Assembly (NCBI RefSeq): GCF_027596085.1
Contig: NC_072449.1
Location: forward strand, 23,596,522-23,660,521
Length of the DNA stretch: 64,000 nt
Direction: 5' to 3'
From: Anoplopoma fimbria
Taxonomy: Eukaryota > Chordata > Actinopteri > Perciformes > Anoplopomatidae
The stretch's first letter is position 1. Each line of letters opens with the position of its first letter. Made by a program: the position numbers and the translations under genes. Below are positions 23,056 to 34,200 of this stretch, one piece after another. The notes beneath the pieces were generated by a model. That model was not told where the DNA came from, searched no databases, and saw only the letters and a list, made by a program, of their open reading frames with translations.

Positions 23056-23474
23056 GTAACTAAGGACATCTACTCTACTACTTCTCTTACAAGTAGTAAG
23101 TACAATTTTGAGGTACTTCTGCTTTACTTGAGTATTTCTATTTTATGATACTATATATTTTGAATCCACTACTTTTGAGTCGCAAATATTGTACTTTATA
23201 TACCACTGCATTTTAGTCAAGATTATTAACAAGTTATATTTTACATCATTAATACAAAATAAAATCAAAAAACTGATTTTGCTGTGTTATTCTAGCATAT
23301 TAAGTATTTCATATTACCACCTTACAATTGGTAATCCTGCATAATGAGTTTTACTTTGTACTTAAAGGATATTTTGATATCTATACTTTTGTATTACTCC
23401 AGTTACATTTTTAATGCAGGATCTTTACTTGTTACAGAGTATAACACTATTACACCGTGGTATGACTACTTTTA
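23056..23474. repeat. Teleost interspersed repeat (copy-3 flank)
   Basis: Second copy of the repeat at 14373-14790 (ttacttgagtatttc, gtactttatataccactgc). It was duplicated along with the flank. It marks the empty target site of the Gypsy insertion. Confidence 0.5.
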
Positions 23475-23814
23475 GTTAAGTCAAATAATTTTCTCAACCC
23501 ATGACAGCCACAAAAACAAAGACAGACTAATTTTAGCCATTACAAATTGCCATCTAACCCACAGTAAAAGTGCATCTTTGACTCAGCTGTCTGCATCTAA
23601 TATGAGTAAAGGCTATAAGATAGACCTGTTCACAGGACTATCATTAGACTGTTAATGTTTTGAACACAGCAACGTTGGTTAAAGTTAAGATACATTCCAG
23701 ACATAATCAACATATGTTGCAGCACTGAAAACCCTTTTGTTGGGTGTTATGCCAATAATTTGAAACTTTGTATTTCAAAATTATACCAGAATTAACCTGA
23801 ACCCAATTTCACAG

Positions 23815-25334
23815 AATAAATTGGGAATAAATAAACTACATCCTACATTTTTGTCGGTAACAATCTAGGTTCCAGGTTTGTTTGTGCTGTATTTGTGAGG
23901 CAGCTGAGATGTTTTTGAAGTGCAGAAGGTTCACAAACACATTGAAAAACACTGATCTGTCACAAAACATGGGATGCACTGCATTATCTTCTCAGAAAAA
24001 GTTTATTTTTTATTTTCCAGTTTGACACACATACACTATATTGAAGTCAGTTTTCACAGAAGAGAAGTAGGCTAACCTGGAGGTAAAACATCACTATATC
24101 ACTGTTTTGAAGGATATGATGAAACCCATAAGAGATGTTGTTGCTGTACTGTAAATTACTTACAATGAGCAGCACTATACGTGAGATACTGTAGGACATC
24201 TCCAGAGCACTGTCAGAGAGCACGTCCATCCCCTGCTTACTAATTAACAGACTGGTTGATTATTAACGTAAAGCTCCTAAGTCTAATTGTGCAACCAGAA
24301 ATTTTCATTTGTTTTGAGAGCAGATCACTGGGTCTCGTCAGCTCTTTACGCAAGTTCTGCGTCAGTAATCAGGGCTGCAGGAGATTGGCCCAAAAGTGTT
24401 CAAAACAAACTTTGTTCCTCTGGACCCCAGCCGACTCCACCCCTGCTGATAACACATTTGCAGGCTATCAGACAGAATGAATGGTATTGCCCAACGTTTG
24501 GCAGCAAGCGTTTTAGGGAGATATTAAATGACATGGAGAAGGGACAAATACAGTATAGAGAGAACTATAGAAAGGATGCAATATAGGTGCTGTGTGTGTT
24601 AAAGTTTCTTGCTCTTAATAGGCTGTCCGAGGGTAAAATGTATGTCATGTTTGGCAGAAAAAAGATAATTTCAAGATAATGTGGCAATAGTCTGAAGTTA
24701 TTCAAGATAAAACAATAAAAAGGCCTCATCACAAGAAGTTACCTAACTATTACCATATATAGAAAGGAGTTTGCATGTTGTCCCCATGTCCTTATGTTTC
24801 AACTTACTTAACAATGGTCAGAAACATGCAGGTCTGATACACCAGCAATTAATCTGTCCGCAGATTTCCTTTAAACTTGTTCAAAGCTTGTCCTATATTT
24901 AAGACTACTCCACCAAATAGGTTAAGAACTTTTCTTTTTTTGTATGAAATTGATGTCATCCACCACAATGTGGTTATTCCACACATTTTACTTCCTTGTC
25001 AAAACCTGGCATCTACATTACCCAGAATGCAACTAAAAAGCTCAGTTGGAGATCTGGGTCTGTTGGCCAGTAGCGGCTAACGTAGCCTTGACCTACTAGC
25101 CTCAAGCAGAGATGAGGAGCGGTCTAAAGAGGTCTGGTATTATCATTTCTTTCTAACTCCAAAACCCCAGATTTCTTTCTAGTCTTCAGAAGCAACCAAT
25201 GACAGCTTAAAGCAATTTATCAGAATTCACACAGCTCCCTCTGAAGCCAAAAATGGCTTTCCACTTTGTCTTTCCACAAATGGAGTACTAAGCTACTCCA
25301 CTACTGATGCAGTTCCCCTTTAACCTTGTGATAG
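23815..25334. other. Intergenic, no supported gene
   Basis: No coding region is recognised. At 24164-24229 on the minus strand a short ATG-initiated stretch (MDVLSDSALEMSYSISRI) ends at a consensus donor gtaagt. It could be a first coding exon, but I found no partner exon. Confidence 0.4.
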
Positions 25335-25600
25335 ACTAACAGCTTTATCAACATTTTGATGCTTGAGGCCATGAATAAGAGGACTATGAGGACATCTTGG
25401 AGCAGGATTTACAGTTGCATATAAAACCAACCTGAAGGTGCAATTGTGTAAATGAGCACCACAGGTGGACAAGATGAAGGATCTTTCTCAAATATATATT
25501 ATTATTCTCTTCTGATGCAGCTTTGGTCAGTTGTATACTTATGACAGTGAAGAATATGATGGTAACATGATTGAGAAACAGACCAAACACTATAATTACA
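25335..25600 (-). pseudogene. Decayed odorant receptor relic (TM5-TM7 part)
   Basis: The plus-strand text ttgaggccatgaataagagg, aggacatcttggagcagg, accacaggtggacaagatg and cttctgatgcagctttgg aligns colinearly with the 3' half of the B receptors (for example 30600-30880). It therefore encodes a worn minus-strand copy of the KVAKAAS...HAFQLLL...SPLIYG region. Indels and substitutions break the frame; a residue run LTKAASEENN is still legible. No N-terminal half was found. It is much older than the array genes and shows that a B-type receptor once lay on the far side of diablo. Confidence 0.75.
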
Positions 25601-25696
25601 AAGCTGGTATATTTTATAGTGGTGTGTGTATGTTTTGGAAATCTTGACTACTGTAAGAGTCAGATGGTGGAAACTGAGAAACAGTAAAGTGGATTT

Positions 25697-25975
25697 AAAA
25701 GGTCAGAGGATGTGTGGTTCGATCCCCGACTCCGACAGACCATGTCGATGTGTTCTTGGGCAAGACACTTAACCCCAAATTGCTCCTGCAGGCTGTTCCT
25801 GTGGTGTATGTATGTGTATGAATGTTAGTTACCTGATGTGCAGGTGGCACCTTGCATGGTAGCTCCTGTCATCAGTGTATGAATGGGTGTATGATATGTA
25901 ATCTAAAAGCGCTTTGAGTGGTTGGAAGACTAGAAAAGCGCTATACAAGTACAGTCCATTTACCATTACCATAAT
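25697..25975 (+). repeat. SINE-like teleost dispersed repeat
   Basis: Contains a Pol III B-box-like ggttcgatcccc, then tgttcttgggcaagacactt and the hallmark tail gcgctttgagtggttgg ... aaaagcgctatacaagtac ... tccatttaccatt. This matches a repeat very common in fish genomes. The tRNA-like head is too degraded to be a tRNA gene. Confidence 0.6.
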
Positions 25976-26280
25976 ATAAGACAAGATGACAAATATGAAC
26001 CATAAGTAATATTGGTAGAACAGCTCTCCTTTTAATGTGTGCATGACATTCATTTATAACCGAGTTATTTGCTACATAGTTCATAATCGATGGGGAAAAA
26101 CCTGTTAAATCCAGTCATGTCTCAGACGTTTTAGAGTAAGACTAATGTTTGTACTTCACTTGAGCGTACAAAATGAAGAATTTAGTTTTTGAACACCTTG
26201 TATTTTTTATTTGTGGTTTGCACATTATACCAGATCCACTTTTTATTTCATGAAAATGAAATTCAACTAGTCCTCTTTCT

Positions 26281-26284
<4 letters not shown>

Positions 26285-26374
<90 letters not shown>
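26285..26374. repeat. (CA)45 microsatellite
   Basis: Ninety bases of uninterrupted CA, followed at about 26381-26437 by an imperfect GA tract. Frames spanning it (His-Thr, Cys-Val, Ser-Leu runs) are artefacts. It lies about 390 bp upstream of the diablo start codon. Confidence 0.97.
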
Positions 26375-26376
<2 letters not shown>

Positions 26377-26760
26377 ATCGCAAGAGAGAGGGTGAGTGAG
26401 AGAGAGAGAGAGAGAGAGAGTGAGAGCGAGAGAGAGATGCACGTAATTCCTGTTTCTGTGTTTTTTTCAGATAAAGCCAAATACGCACATTTGCAGACAG
26501 CGTCAACAGATCAATGCCTTTTACGCAATGCAATGTTGTCGGGGCCTTACAAATACCCGCAGGACATGACAGTTGGTCATAGTCGAGCAGACTGAAAGAC
26601 TGCAAGCATCAAACCAGAGTTCTTCTGTGATTTTACAAAGACAGGCGAGTGTACAAGATTAGTTGGAATTTTGGACAGTAAATCTAAAGTCAGCAACTGA
26701 GTTTACATAGATCATATCAAATTTATTCTTCAAGCGCAGCAGGCCTCATTTATCTACAAA

Positions 26761-28600
26761 ATGCAAGCTGTTGGTCAGTGTTCAGCGTGTGCCAGCCGTG
26801 CTGCTGGAGGACTACTGCGAAATCAGAGAGACTTGTCTCTGCTGAGGACCAACAAGAATGTGCTCAGGAGAGGAGCAGCCTGTATCCGTTTCATAAGGTA
26901 GGTTACGATTCAGAACCATTGCCTTGATTCAGACATTACCTTTATGTTTAGCAAATTCAAACAACAAGATTATAACTCACAACACTGCCAAACTGTGAGC
27001 TGAAATGACATTGATCAAAACTAATAACCTGCCTAATTTTTCGACAGCCATTCTGAGAGTGCCCTATTCAGCAGGAAGCCTGGAGTTCAGAAGTTGGGGG
27101 AACGAACAGATACTGAGCACATCAGCAAAGCGCCTTTAGGTGTCGGCCGTGGGCTTTATTCTACCCCTTTTACACAGGTGAGTTACTCTCCTACCAGAGA
27201 CCAATGAACCGGGCTGCAAAAATCTTGTGTTTCTTCATACAAATTTGTTCTTGTTCTTCATATTATGTACTTGGCGACATTGAATGCAGAAGTTAATTTA
27301 CTGAATGTCCCCCCATTTATAGCGAATGGAAAACCTCTCTCATGACTCCCTGATCAGAAGAGCTGCCTCATTGGTTACAGACAGTTCAAGTACTTTCCTC
27401 TCCCAGACCTCCTTGGCTCTCACAAATGCCCTGACCGACTACTCAAAAGTAGGTTTTCATCTTATGTGAAACCTTTTATCCCCAACTTACAATTGTCTTA
27501 GAGGTTTATTTAATTGCTGTGAAGAAAAAAACAACACGCGACATTAAACAGACACAATCAGGATGATTTGAATCTGTACATCTTTCTAGAATTGGATGGT
27601 GACAAAAAAATACCTCTAAAAAAATGACATTAACTCTACACAGTGTCTTCATGTTTTTGCAGTTGATTTACACATGTACAAATCTAGACTTTCCTCTTCA
27701 AATTTACCCTGTACTGTCCCCTGACTGTGTGTCCTCCCTTTGTTTGCTTACAGGCTGTGCACACACGCATTGTTGTCCAAAGACGGTATTTAGCCTCACT
27801 GGGAAAACTGAACCAAGCAGAGAAGGATTCATTCCTGGATGTGATCAATAGCCAGCGTGCAGAGGTGAGTTTGTGTTGTTAAAAAAACCCATCTTAATGT
27901 ACTCCAACTTTCCTTTTTTACAGTTAAATTCTGAAAAATTTAAATCAGCTTTTACTATTTGCATAAACAATTAAAAAAGAGCACATTTATCATATTGCAT
28001 TTGTCTTATCTCTTTGTCCTAACAGGCTAGTGACAGACTACATGAATGCAAACGTGTTGAGTCAACCTGGATCAATGCTGTGAACTTGTGTAAAATGGCA
28101 GCCGAGGCAGCCCACACCTCAGGTGAGGGAAATGTGCACAGCAGTATCTCTTTGGTCTTGATGCAATGCTGAAATACTGTTGTATTTATAATGATGGAAT
28201 AATGAATGGATTGAAACACTTAATCAGATGCTCTCACTCAGTAGAGCATGAGTTAAAACTAAATGGATTAAGCGGAACGGGGTGCCTTCTTAAGGTCCAC
28301 ATGTTATGTTTGAAAATTGACCTGGTGTTACTTCAACCCTCAAACTTTCTCAGCAATTTAACAAAATGCGTGTTTGCATCTGTTGTGTTCCCAGGAGCCG
28401 AGCAGGCGTCCATCACAGTCAGGACAAACATTCAGGTTGCCCAGTCGCAGGTGGGGGAAGCTCAAAAAATGTCAGCGGATGCAGACAAAAAGTTGGCCGA
28501 GACAAAAGTGGAGGAGATCCAAAGGATGGCAGAATATGCTGCCTTTCTAGACGATAGCGAGGAGCATGAGGTGCATGAGGCGTATCTACGAGAGGACTAA
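26761..28600 (+). CDS. diablo: Diablo (Smac) homologue, mitochondrial IAP-binding protein
   Basis: Pro-apoptotic mitochondrial intermembrane protein that is released to relieve IAP inhibition of caspases. Six exons with GT-AG borders and matching phases give 268 aa: 26761-26897, 27048-27177, 27323-27448, 27754-27864, 28026-28122 and 28395-28600. Exon 1 encodes an Arg-rich presequence. From exon 3 on, the product matches the Smac helical bundle (RRAASLVTDSSSTFLSQT, STWINAVNLCKMAAEAA, KLAETKVEEIQRM) and the conserved ending EAYLRED. At the position where mature Smac begins AVPI (end of exon 2), this gene reads STPF (residues 84-87). A second, tissue-specific upstream exon cannot be excluded. 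A possible poly(A) signal aataaa lies at about 29011. Confidence 0.92.
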
Positions 28601-28804
28601 GACAAATAGACATACTGGAAACAGCAAAAGATAAATAAGAGCATGCTCTAAGCTTTCAAAAACTTAGAGCTTTCTATGTTTGTTTTCTCTATTATATTTC
28701 TCTTATTTCTGAAATTATTACATTCATTAATGTTGCATTCATGTTTTTTTACGACTATTTATTTGATTAGTGAATGCCAGCTGCTTTTTGAGCAATGATG
28801 GAGT

Positions 28805-28876
28805 AATGATTATCAAAATTGCGACCCTTAACTGGATAAGCAGGTTACGGAAAATGAATGAATGAATGAATGAAAT
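28805..28876 (+). repeat. Retroposon tail with (GAAT)n
   Basis: taactggataagcaggttac followed by aaaatgaatgaatgaatgaa, a common fish LINE/SINE 3'-tail pattern, here only a short remnant. Confidence 0.5.
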
Positions 28877-30059
28877 CTTCAGTTAATATTGTATGGCGTT
28901 GGGGCTTATCCAACATTGGATCACAATTTTGTTTTGTTGTAATGAAAACATATTTTTATAATGCTGTTGTTTGCATCATTGTTTTTTTCACTGATCACAT
29001 AATAGCAAAAAATAAAATTATTTTTGACTGGATTCAACATGTGAGTGATGGGTCCTTTTTTTAAATGCAATATCCCATGATCCTGAATCAATATGTTTTG
29101 GCTATGTGGCTACGGACCACTGTCCCTTCACAACGAGGGTTTTCTAGTGTGTGTGATGGCGGCAGTATCGGCAGTTAATAAATATTGTTCATAAAGCTTA
29201 ATCTACAACAAGCTGTGCAGGTATAGAAATATAAAGCATAACACAGAGCCTGTTCATTATGAACAATCCATTAATAGCACAGAAAGTGTCGGGTTGGATT
29301 TGGGGTTTAGTGTCATATTTCACTTGTTGCGTCATATTAAACTTGTTCTACTATGTACACCTACAGTAACTGTAAGTGTTAACTTTGTAATATAGAGCGA
29401 TGATGGGATACTACTGACTCATAGAACTGGAGTTGCGTTCAAGATATTTCTGTTGCACCTTGTCTCTGAATATGAGACTCCTGCTGTGCCCTCATCCCGG
29501 CCATCTCCAGAAAAGAAGGAAGTCCAACCACTATCCAGAATTTGGTTCAGAGCAGGTTCTATGCAGAGAAATTTGACCAACTATATCTAGCTTCAACTCC
29601 TGCCCCAGTTATTGCAGACAGACATGACCCCCAATATAACAACAGTTCATGCTTAAGACATTATCTTTGTAGCATATTTGACTTTTAAACTTCCTGTTGC
29701 TCTGTTCAACAGTATATCTTATCTTAAGCTAGTGCACATTGATTTGGACGTTTACTGAAACTGGTTGCTCGTTTGTGGAGAAATTCTGTAAACAGGAGGT
29801 GTTATCACTAAAAAAAGCAAAAAGGATTCCCTGTCCAATATGCTCGGTTTGTAACCAAAAAAAAGGTAAAATCCATCAGTGTAACAGATGAAGGTATTTT
29901 ATAATTGCAAGTTAAGATTGATGGAATCAGTGTATATTGTATTAATTTTACTGGTGCATTAATGTGTATGTTAGTACTGCTCGGTAGTTAAATCTAGAGC
30001 AATGCATCATGTACAGTACTTGAGTAAATGTACAGTACTTGAGTAAATGCACACTTACT
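28877..30059. other. Intergenic between diablo and the receptor array
   Basis: No gene is supported. It holds the diablo 3' region and a short direct duplication gtacagtacttgagtaaat near 30010-30048. Receptor-unit homology begins at about 30060 (ttttgcaaattggtaa). Confidence 0.6.
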
Positions 30060-30521
30060 TTATGTTTTGCAAATTGGTAAGATGAGTGTGGTGTGTGTGT
30101 TGATGAATGTTTGTGAAAGGTCTAAAATATTTTGAAATCTAAACGTATATTTCAGTCATTGTTCGTGAAGGATTGAAATACCTCATAAAACATAAATGGC
30201 ATAGACAACAAATATGGGGAATAGGAGTTATTACTTTTAATACAGTCTTCCTTTTAACAATTATGTCATATTAGTTGCTAAGTTTGCCACAAGGGTCTAC
30301 AATCAATATTACAGATGACTTAACATGAAGGGCAGGAAAAAGAAGAAAAATGTAGTCACCTCAAATGATGAAAGAAAACAATTGATGGTTAATGGTTGCT
30401 AGAAAAGCATTGCAATCACTGTAATGCTTATAACAATAAACGAAAAATAAAACATGTAAAAGTGAATTTCAAACGTGCTCAGTGGAATTTATTTTCAATC
30501 TTTTTTGATGCATTGTGATTT

Positions 30522-31463
30522 TTATCTAAATCTACATTTGTTAATATTTCTTTTACACAAGCCAAAGCAGACATAGCTTTTCAGTACATGAAAAAATGTT
30601 TCATCCCTGAGGCCATAAATGAGAGGACTCAGGCATCTCGGAGCAAGATTAAAAAATATGTAGTTAATGTACTTGACAGAAATGAAAACATTTAAACTAA
30701 TCTGAAGTACATCAGATTCTATGAATGGACACCACAGCTGGATGAGACAGAGCAGCAGCTGGAAAGCATGAAGAATTACCGTTCTTAGGCCTTTCCAGTT
30801 CGAGTTTTTCTTCTCTACTGATGCAGCTTTGGCCACTTTCATTATTTTAACATAACATAATACAATAGTAATGCACATGAGCATGAAATAAAACTGATAT
30901 ACACCTGCCCTTATATGATCCTGCCATCTGTACAAAATGAATATCTCGACAGTGCACACTCTGTATTGAGTGTAAAAGCTATGTGAGGCTGATGCAAAGA
31001 AGATGGAGAGAACAACCATAAAAGGTACAGAGCTGAGACCATGAATGATGAGGATACAGTTCACAGTGCTGCTTTGGGAGCACAGCTCTCCATGGCGCAG
31101 GGGCATGCAAATGGCCACGTAGCGCTCCAGAGTCATTGCTGTCAAAGTAACTGGTGTGACTGTGAAATACAGAATAACTACAACAGAGATAATGATGCAT
31201 AACCAAACTGGCATGGTTAATCGAAAATAGCTCAAGAGGAGCATTATATTAGACATAAACAATAAGAAGCTATCAGACAATAGTGTAACAGCAAATAAGA
31301 TGTAGCGTGTAGTTTTGTAGAAGCACTCCTTTTTAAAAAAGGTTGTGATGAGCATCAAATTGATGGAAAGAAAAATCATCACAAGAATCTGCACAATAAT
31401 GACCTGTAAGTTGATCTGCCGCCGTAAAGACTCTCCACCAACCAGCGAGCTGTTATCTGCCAT
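30522..31463 (-). CDS. Odorant receptor 131-2-like B1 (array edge, most diverged)
   Basis: 313-aa single-exon seven-helix receptor. The start is ATG at 31463 (MADNSS, an N-glycosylation site); the in-frame extension to 31526 starts only at TTG. Family marks are Cys89/Cys170, TLERYVAI (ERY 113-115), KVAKAAS at the TM5-ICL3 border, LHAFQLLLCL in TM6 and LSPLIYGLRD in TM7. It ends at CRFR, about 18 residues before the others. Distinct residues (VYQFYFML, LWCPFIESD, NVFISVKYINYIFFN, CKRNINK) set it apart from B2-B9, some of them shared with B10. As the edge copy it has probably escaped homogenisation. Confidence 0.92.
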   Translation of the reverse strand: MADNSSLVGGESLRRQINLQVIIVQILVMIFLSINLMLITTFFKKECFYKTTRYILFAVTLLSDSFLLFMSNIMLLLSYFRLTMPVWLCIIISVVVILYFTVTPVTLTAMTLERYVAICMPLRHGELCSQSSTVNCILIIHGLSSVPFMVVLSIFFASASHSFYTQYRVCTVEIFILYRWQDHIRAGVYQFYFMLMCITIVLCYVKIMKVAKAASVEKKNSNWKGLRTVILHAFQLLLCLIQLWCPFIESDVLQISLNVFISVKYINYIFFNLAPRCLSPLIYGLRDETFFHVLKSYVCFGLCKRNINKCRFR

Positions 31464-31627
31464 ATTTATACATTTCGAGGTACTGCCAAAGTCGAATAGA
31501 CAGTAATTTTGCAAAGCATCTGTCAACAGAATATGTTATTCTTAACTGATAAAAAGTTAAGTCCAATGTCAAGTTTCTCTGAACTGCCAAAATGCTGGTT
31601 GAATACAGCAGTTTACCAACCGTAACA

Positions 31628-31637
31628 CTATTTAAAG
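31628..31637 (-). promoter_or_regulatory. Conserved TATA-like element of B receptors
   Basis: Minus-strand ctttaaatag, about 165-175 bp upstream of the ATG and kept in all ten units (for example 34365-34374 for B2). A possible splice acceptor (attctgttgacag) lies about 60 bp upstream of the ATG. Function inferred from position and conservation only. Confidence 0.4.
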
Positions 31638-32286
31638 ACAAATGTCTTCTGCTGAGCTCACTGCAGTCTTCTGAAAGAGGACTGTGCACGCTGACTTTAA
31701 AGACTTAAACACCCAAGAATAACACCAAATGAAACTTTGTTATCATAATGTCATCATCGTCCCTTGCTGCTTGTTCCCCTCATTGGCTGACTGTTAGTAC
31801 CGCAGATACTGTGAAGATATCTCAACCGTTGGACTCCTCTTGATGAGTTTTTAATATAGTTGTATTACTCAATAGCTACTTTTTTTAAATATGTATTGGT
31901 TTGGTTATGGTTTCAAGGTAATATTTTATGTTCTGCTATGTAACTGTAAAAAGGTGTATAAAATATAGACTTAAACATGCAAATATTCAGAAAAATTAAA
32001 TATTTAAATAAATATGTTGATGACCATATTTCCATTTTAGTGACAATAATTCATAAATAATCCATACCTTTGCAGTTTGCAGCATAACACTTGCTGTTTG
32101 TCATTATTCTCCCATTGCATGTTTGAAGCTTACCATAAAAAAACAGCAGCTAGGTGTAAAATCACAACATGCAATAATATTGGAATTGTTAAATCAGAGG
32201 TGACTAAAATCAAAGGAGATATTGTTTGGTTATTTTCCAATGTCTCTGATGAGTGGTCAACTTCAGCAAAATGGGCATACAAGCAT

Positions 32287-32668
32287 GTGCTGACCAGCCG
32301 GCACTGGTGTTCACAGAGATGTTCCACAGGTCCCTCACCCCGTCCGTTACTCCTTTATGCTTCAAACTGCCGACAGTGGTCCCCGTCCTGAAGAAACTTC
32401 ATCCCAGCCGGTAGCTCTGACCTCTGTAGTGATGAAGTGCTTTGAGAGGCTCTTCATTGCCTCTAGATGATATTGTCTCATTGTTTCACCATTCATTTTT
32501 ATTTTATTTTATCCATTGTTTTATTTCATCTATCTGTTAGATTCATTTTTATATGTATTTAATCTATTTGTTAGACTCGCTCTGGAGCATTGCAACTACG
32601 AATTTCCCTGTACGTTGTATTGTGTATGATTCCATATGCAACAATAAACTTGATTTGATTTGATTTTG
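32287..32668 (+). mobile_element. Fossil LINE fragment in unit B1
   Basis: The first part (32287-32460) still reads as reverse-transcriptase N-terminal sequence in one frame (QPALVFTEMFHRSL, PVVPVLKK-like), then after a one-base shift (PVALTSVVMKCFERL). The second part is an AT-rich LINE 3' end finishing caataaacttgatttgattt. The middle and bulk of the LINE are gone. One ancestral insertion was copied with every receptor unit. The short frames on both strands here (63 and 65 aa) are not genes. Confidence 0.75.
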
Positions 32669-33204
32669 TTTTTAAAATGTGTGTAATTCAGCATTTTACA
32701 AGGGGTTATGTTTTGGACTATTTTTTGGCCAGACACAGTGACATCCTTTAGTCTCCAAATGTTACTTGGCATTAAATAACAAGTTTTATATGATCAATTT
32801 TCAGCCAGCATTTAAATTGAGGGGCCATTACTATTTCATAATGTCAAGTTTGAACAAACACTTCATTTGTTTTGCAAATTGGTAATACTGGTGTGGTGGT
32901 GTGCATGGATGAATGTGGTGGAGTGGTTTCCTCTTAATCAATATGCATGCAAGTCATTGTTTGTGAGAGATTGAAAAAAAATAGTAAATATTCACGACTT
33001 TAATGTCAACAGCATAAATAACAAATATGCGGCAGAGCAGTTATTTACTGTTAATACAGTCCTCCTTTTAACAGGTATGTCACATCTGTTGCTAGGGTTA
33101 AATGCAATAAGGGTCTAAATCAATATTACATATCACTTAACATTAACAGTTATACAATTAAGTTTATGATAATAAACTAAAAGCAAAACATGTAAAAGTG
33201 AATT

Positions 33205-34200
33205 TCAAACGTGCTCAGTAGAATTTATTTTCTCTTTTTTATTAATGCATTGTGCTTTTTTTCTGAATCTTAATTTTTCAATATTTATTTTACACAAGCC
33301 AAAGCAGACATAGCTTTTCAGTGCATTAAAAAATGTTTCATCCCTGAAGCCGTAAATGAGGGGACTCAGGCATCTGGGAGCAAGACTTAAAGTTAAGTAG
33401 TTAAAGTATCTGACATTGCTGAATAATTCTAAACTAATCTGAAGTACAGCAGTTTCTATGAATGGGCACAACAGCTGAATGAGACAGAGCAGCAGCTGGA
33501 AAGCATGAAGAATTACAGTTTTGAGGCCTTTCCATGTTGAGCTTTTATTCTCTCCTGATGCAGCTTTGGCCACTTTCATTATTTTAACATAGCAGAATAC
33601 AATAGTAATGCACATGAGCATTGTATAAATCAGAAATACACCTGCCCTTATATGATCCTGCCATCTGTACAAAATGAATATCTCCACAGAGCACATTGTG
33701 TATTGAGTGTAAAAGCTATGTGAGGCTGATGCAAAGAAGATGGAGAGAACAACCATAAAAGGTACAGAGCTGAGACCGTGAATGATGAGGATACAGTTCA
33801 CAGTGCTGCTTTGGGAGCACAGCTCTCCATGGCGCAGGGGCATGCAAATGGCCACGTAGCGCTCCAGAGTCATTGCTGTCAAAGTAACTGGTGTGACTGT
33901 GAAATACAGAAGTACTACAACAGAGATAATGATGCATAACCAAACTGGCATGGTTAATCGAAAATAGATTAAGAGGAGCATTATATTAGACATGAACAAT
34001 AAGAAGCTATCAGACAATAGTGTAACAGCAAATAAGATGTAGCGTGTAGTTTTGTAGAAGCACTCCTTTTTAAAAAAGGTTGTGATGAGCATCAAATTGA
34101 TGCAAAGAAAAATCATCACAAGGATCTGCACAATAATGACCTGTAAGTTGATCTGCCGCCGTAAAGACTCTCCACCAACCAGCGAGCTGTTATCTGCCAT
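33205..34200 (-). CDS. Odorant receptor 131-2-like B2
   Basis: Intact 331-aa receptor, ATG at 34200. Variable sites: RRQINLQVIIVQ (N-term/TM1), MLLLIYFRL (TM2/ECL1), QSSTV, PFMVV (TM4), QYTMC (ECL2), VFLIYTML (TM5), ENKSS, LELFSNV (ECL3). The C-tail is extended relative to B1 (KKAQCINKKEKINSTEHV). The unit still has part of the extra AT-rich block upstream that B3-B10 have lost. Confidence 0.93.
   Translation of the reverse strand: MADNSSLVGGESLRRQINLQVIIVQILVMIFLCINLMLITTFFKKECFYKTTRYILFAVTLLSDSFLLFMSNIMLLLIYFRLTMPVWLCIIISVVVLLYFTVTPVTLTAMTLERYVAICMPLRHGELCSQSSTVNCILIIHGLSSVPFMVVLSIFFASASHSFYTQYTMCSVEIFILYRWQDHIRAGVFLIYTMLMCITIVFCYVKIMKVAKAASGENKSSTWKGLKTVILHAFQLLLCLIQLLCPFIETAVLQISLELFSNVRYFNYLTLSLAPRCLSPLIYGFRDETFFNALKSYVCFGLCKINIEKLRFRKKAQCINKKEKINSTEHV

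Larger units (their letters stand above)
19024..23850. repeat. Duplication copy 3: p4ha3 scrap, receptor A3 and flank
   Basis: Third copy of the A-receptor segment. It keeps only the exon 3 scrap of p4ha3. About 240 bp of unrelated sequence (19149-19390) follows. Homology to copy 1 resumes at about 19395 (cttgtttttaatttg) with internal deletions and continues through receptor A3 to the flank shared with 13568-14790 and 18544-19022. Confidence 0.8.

Noticed and set aside
25697..25760. tRNA gene suggested by ggttcgatcccc
   Set aside because: No cloverleaf or A box. The B box belongs to a SINE-like repeat.
26189..26605. Frames rich in His-Thr, Cys-Val or Ser-Leu repeats
   Set aside because: Products of the CA and GA microsatellites.
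31464..31526. N-terminal extension of B1 (and of B6, 44864-44926) by 21 codons
   Set aside because: It begins with TTG, and in most other copies the same stretch has a stop (TAA for TAC). The conserved ATG of MADNSS is the start.
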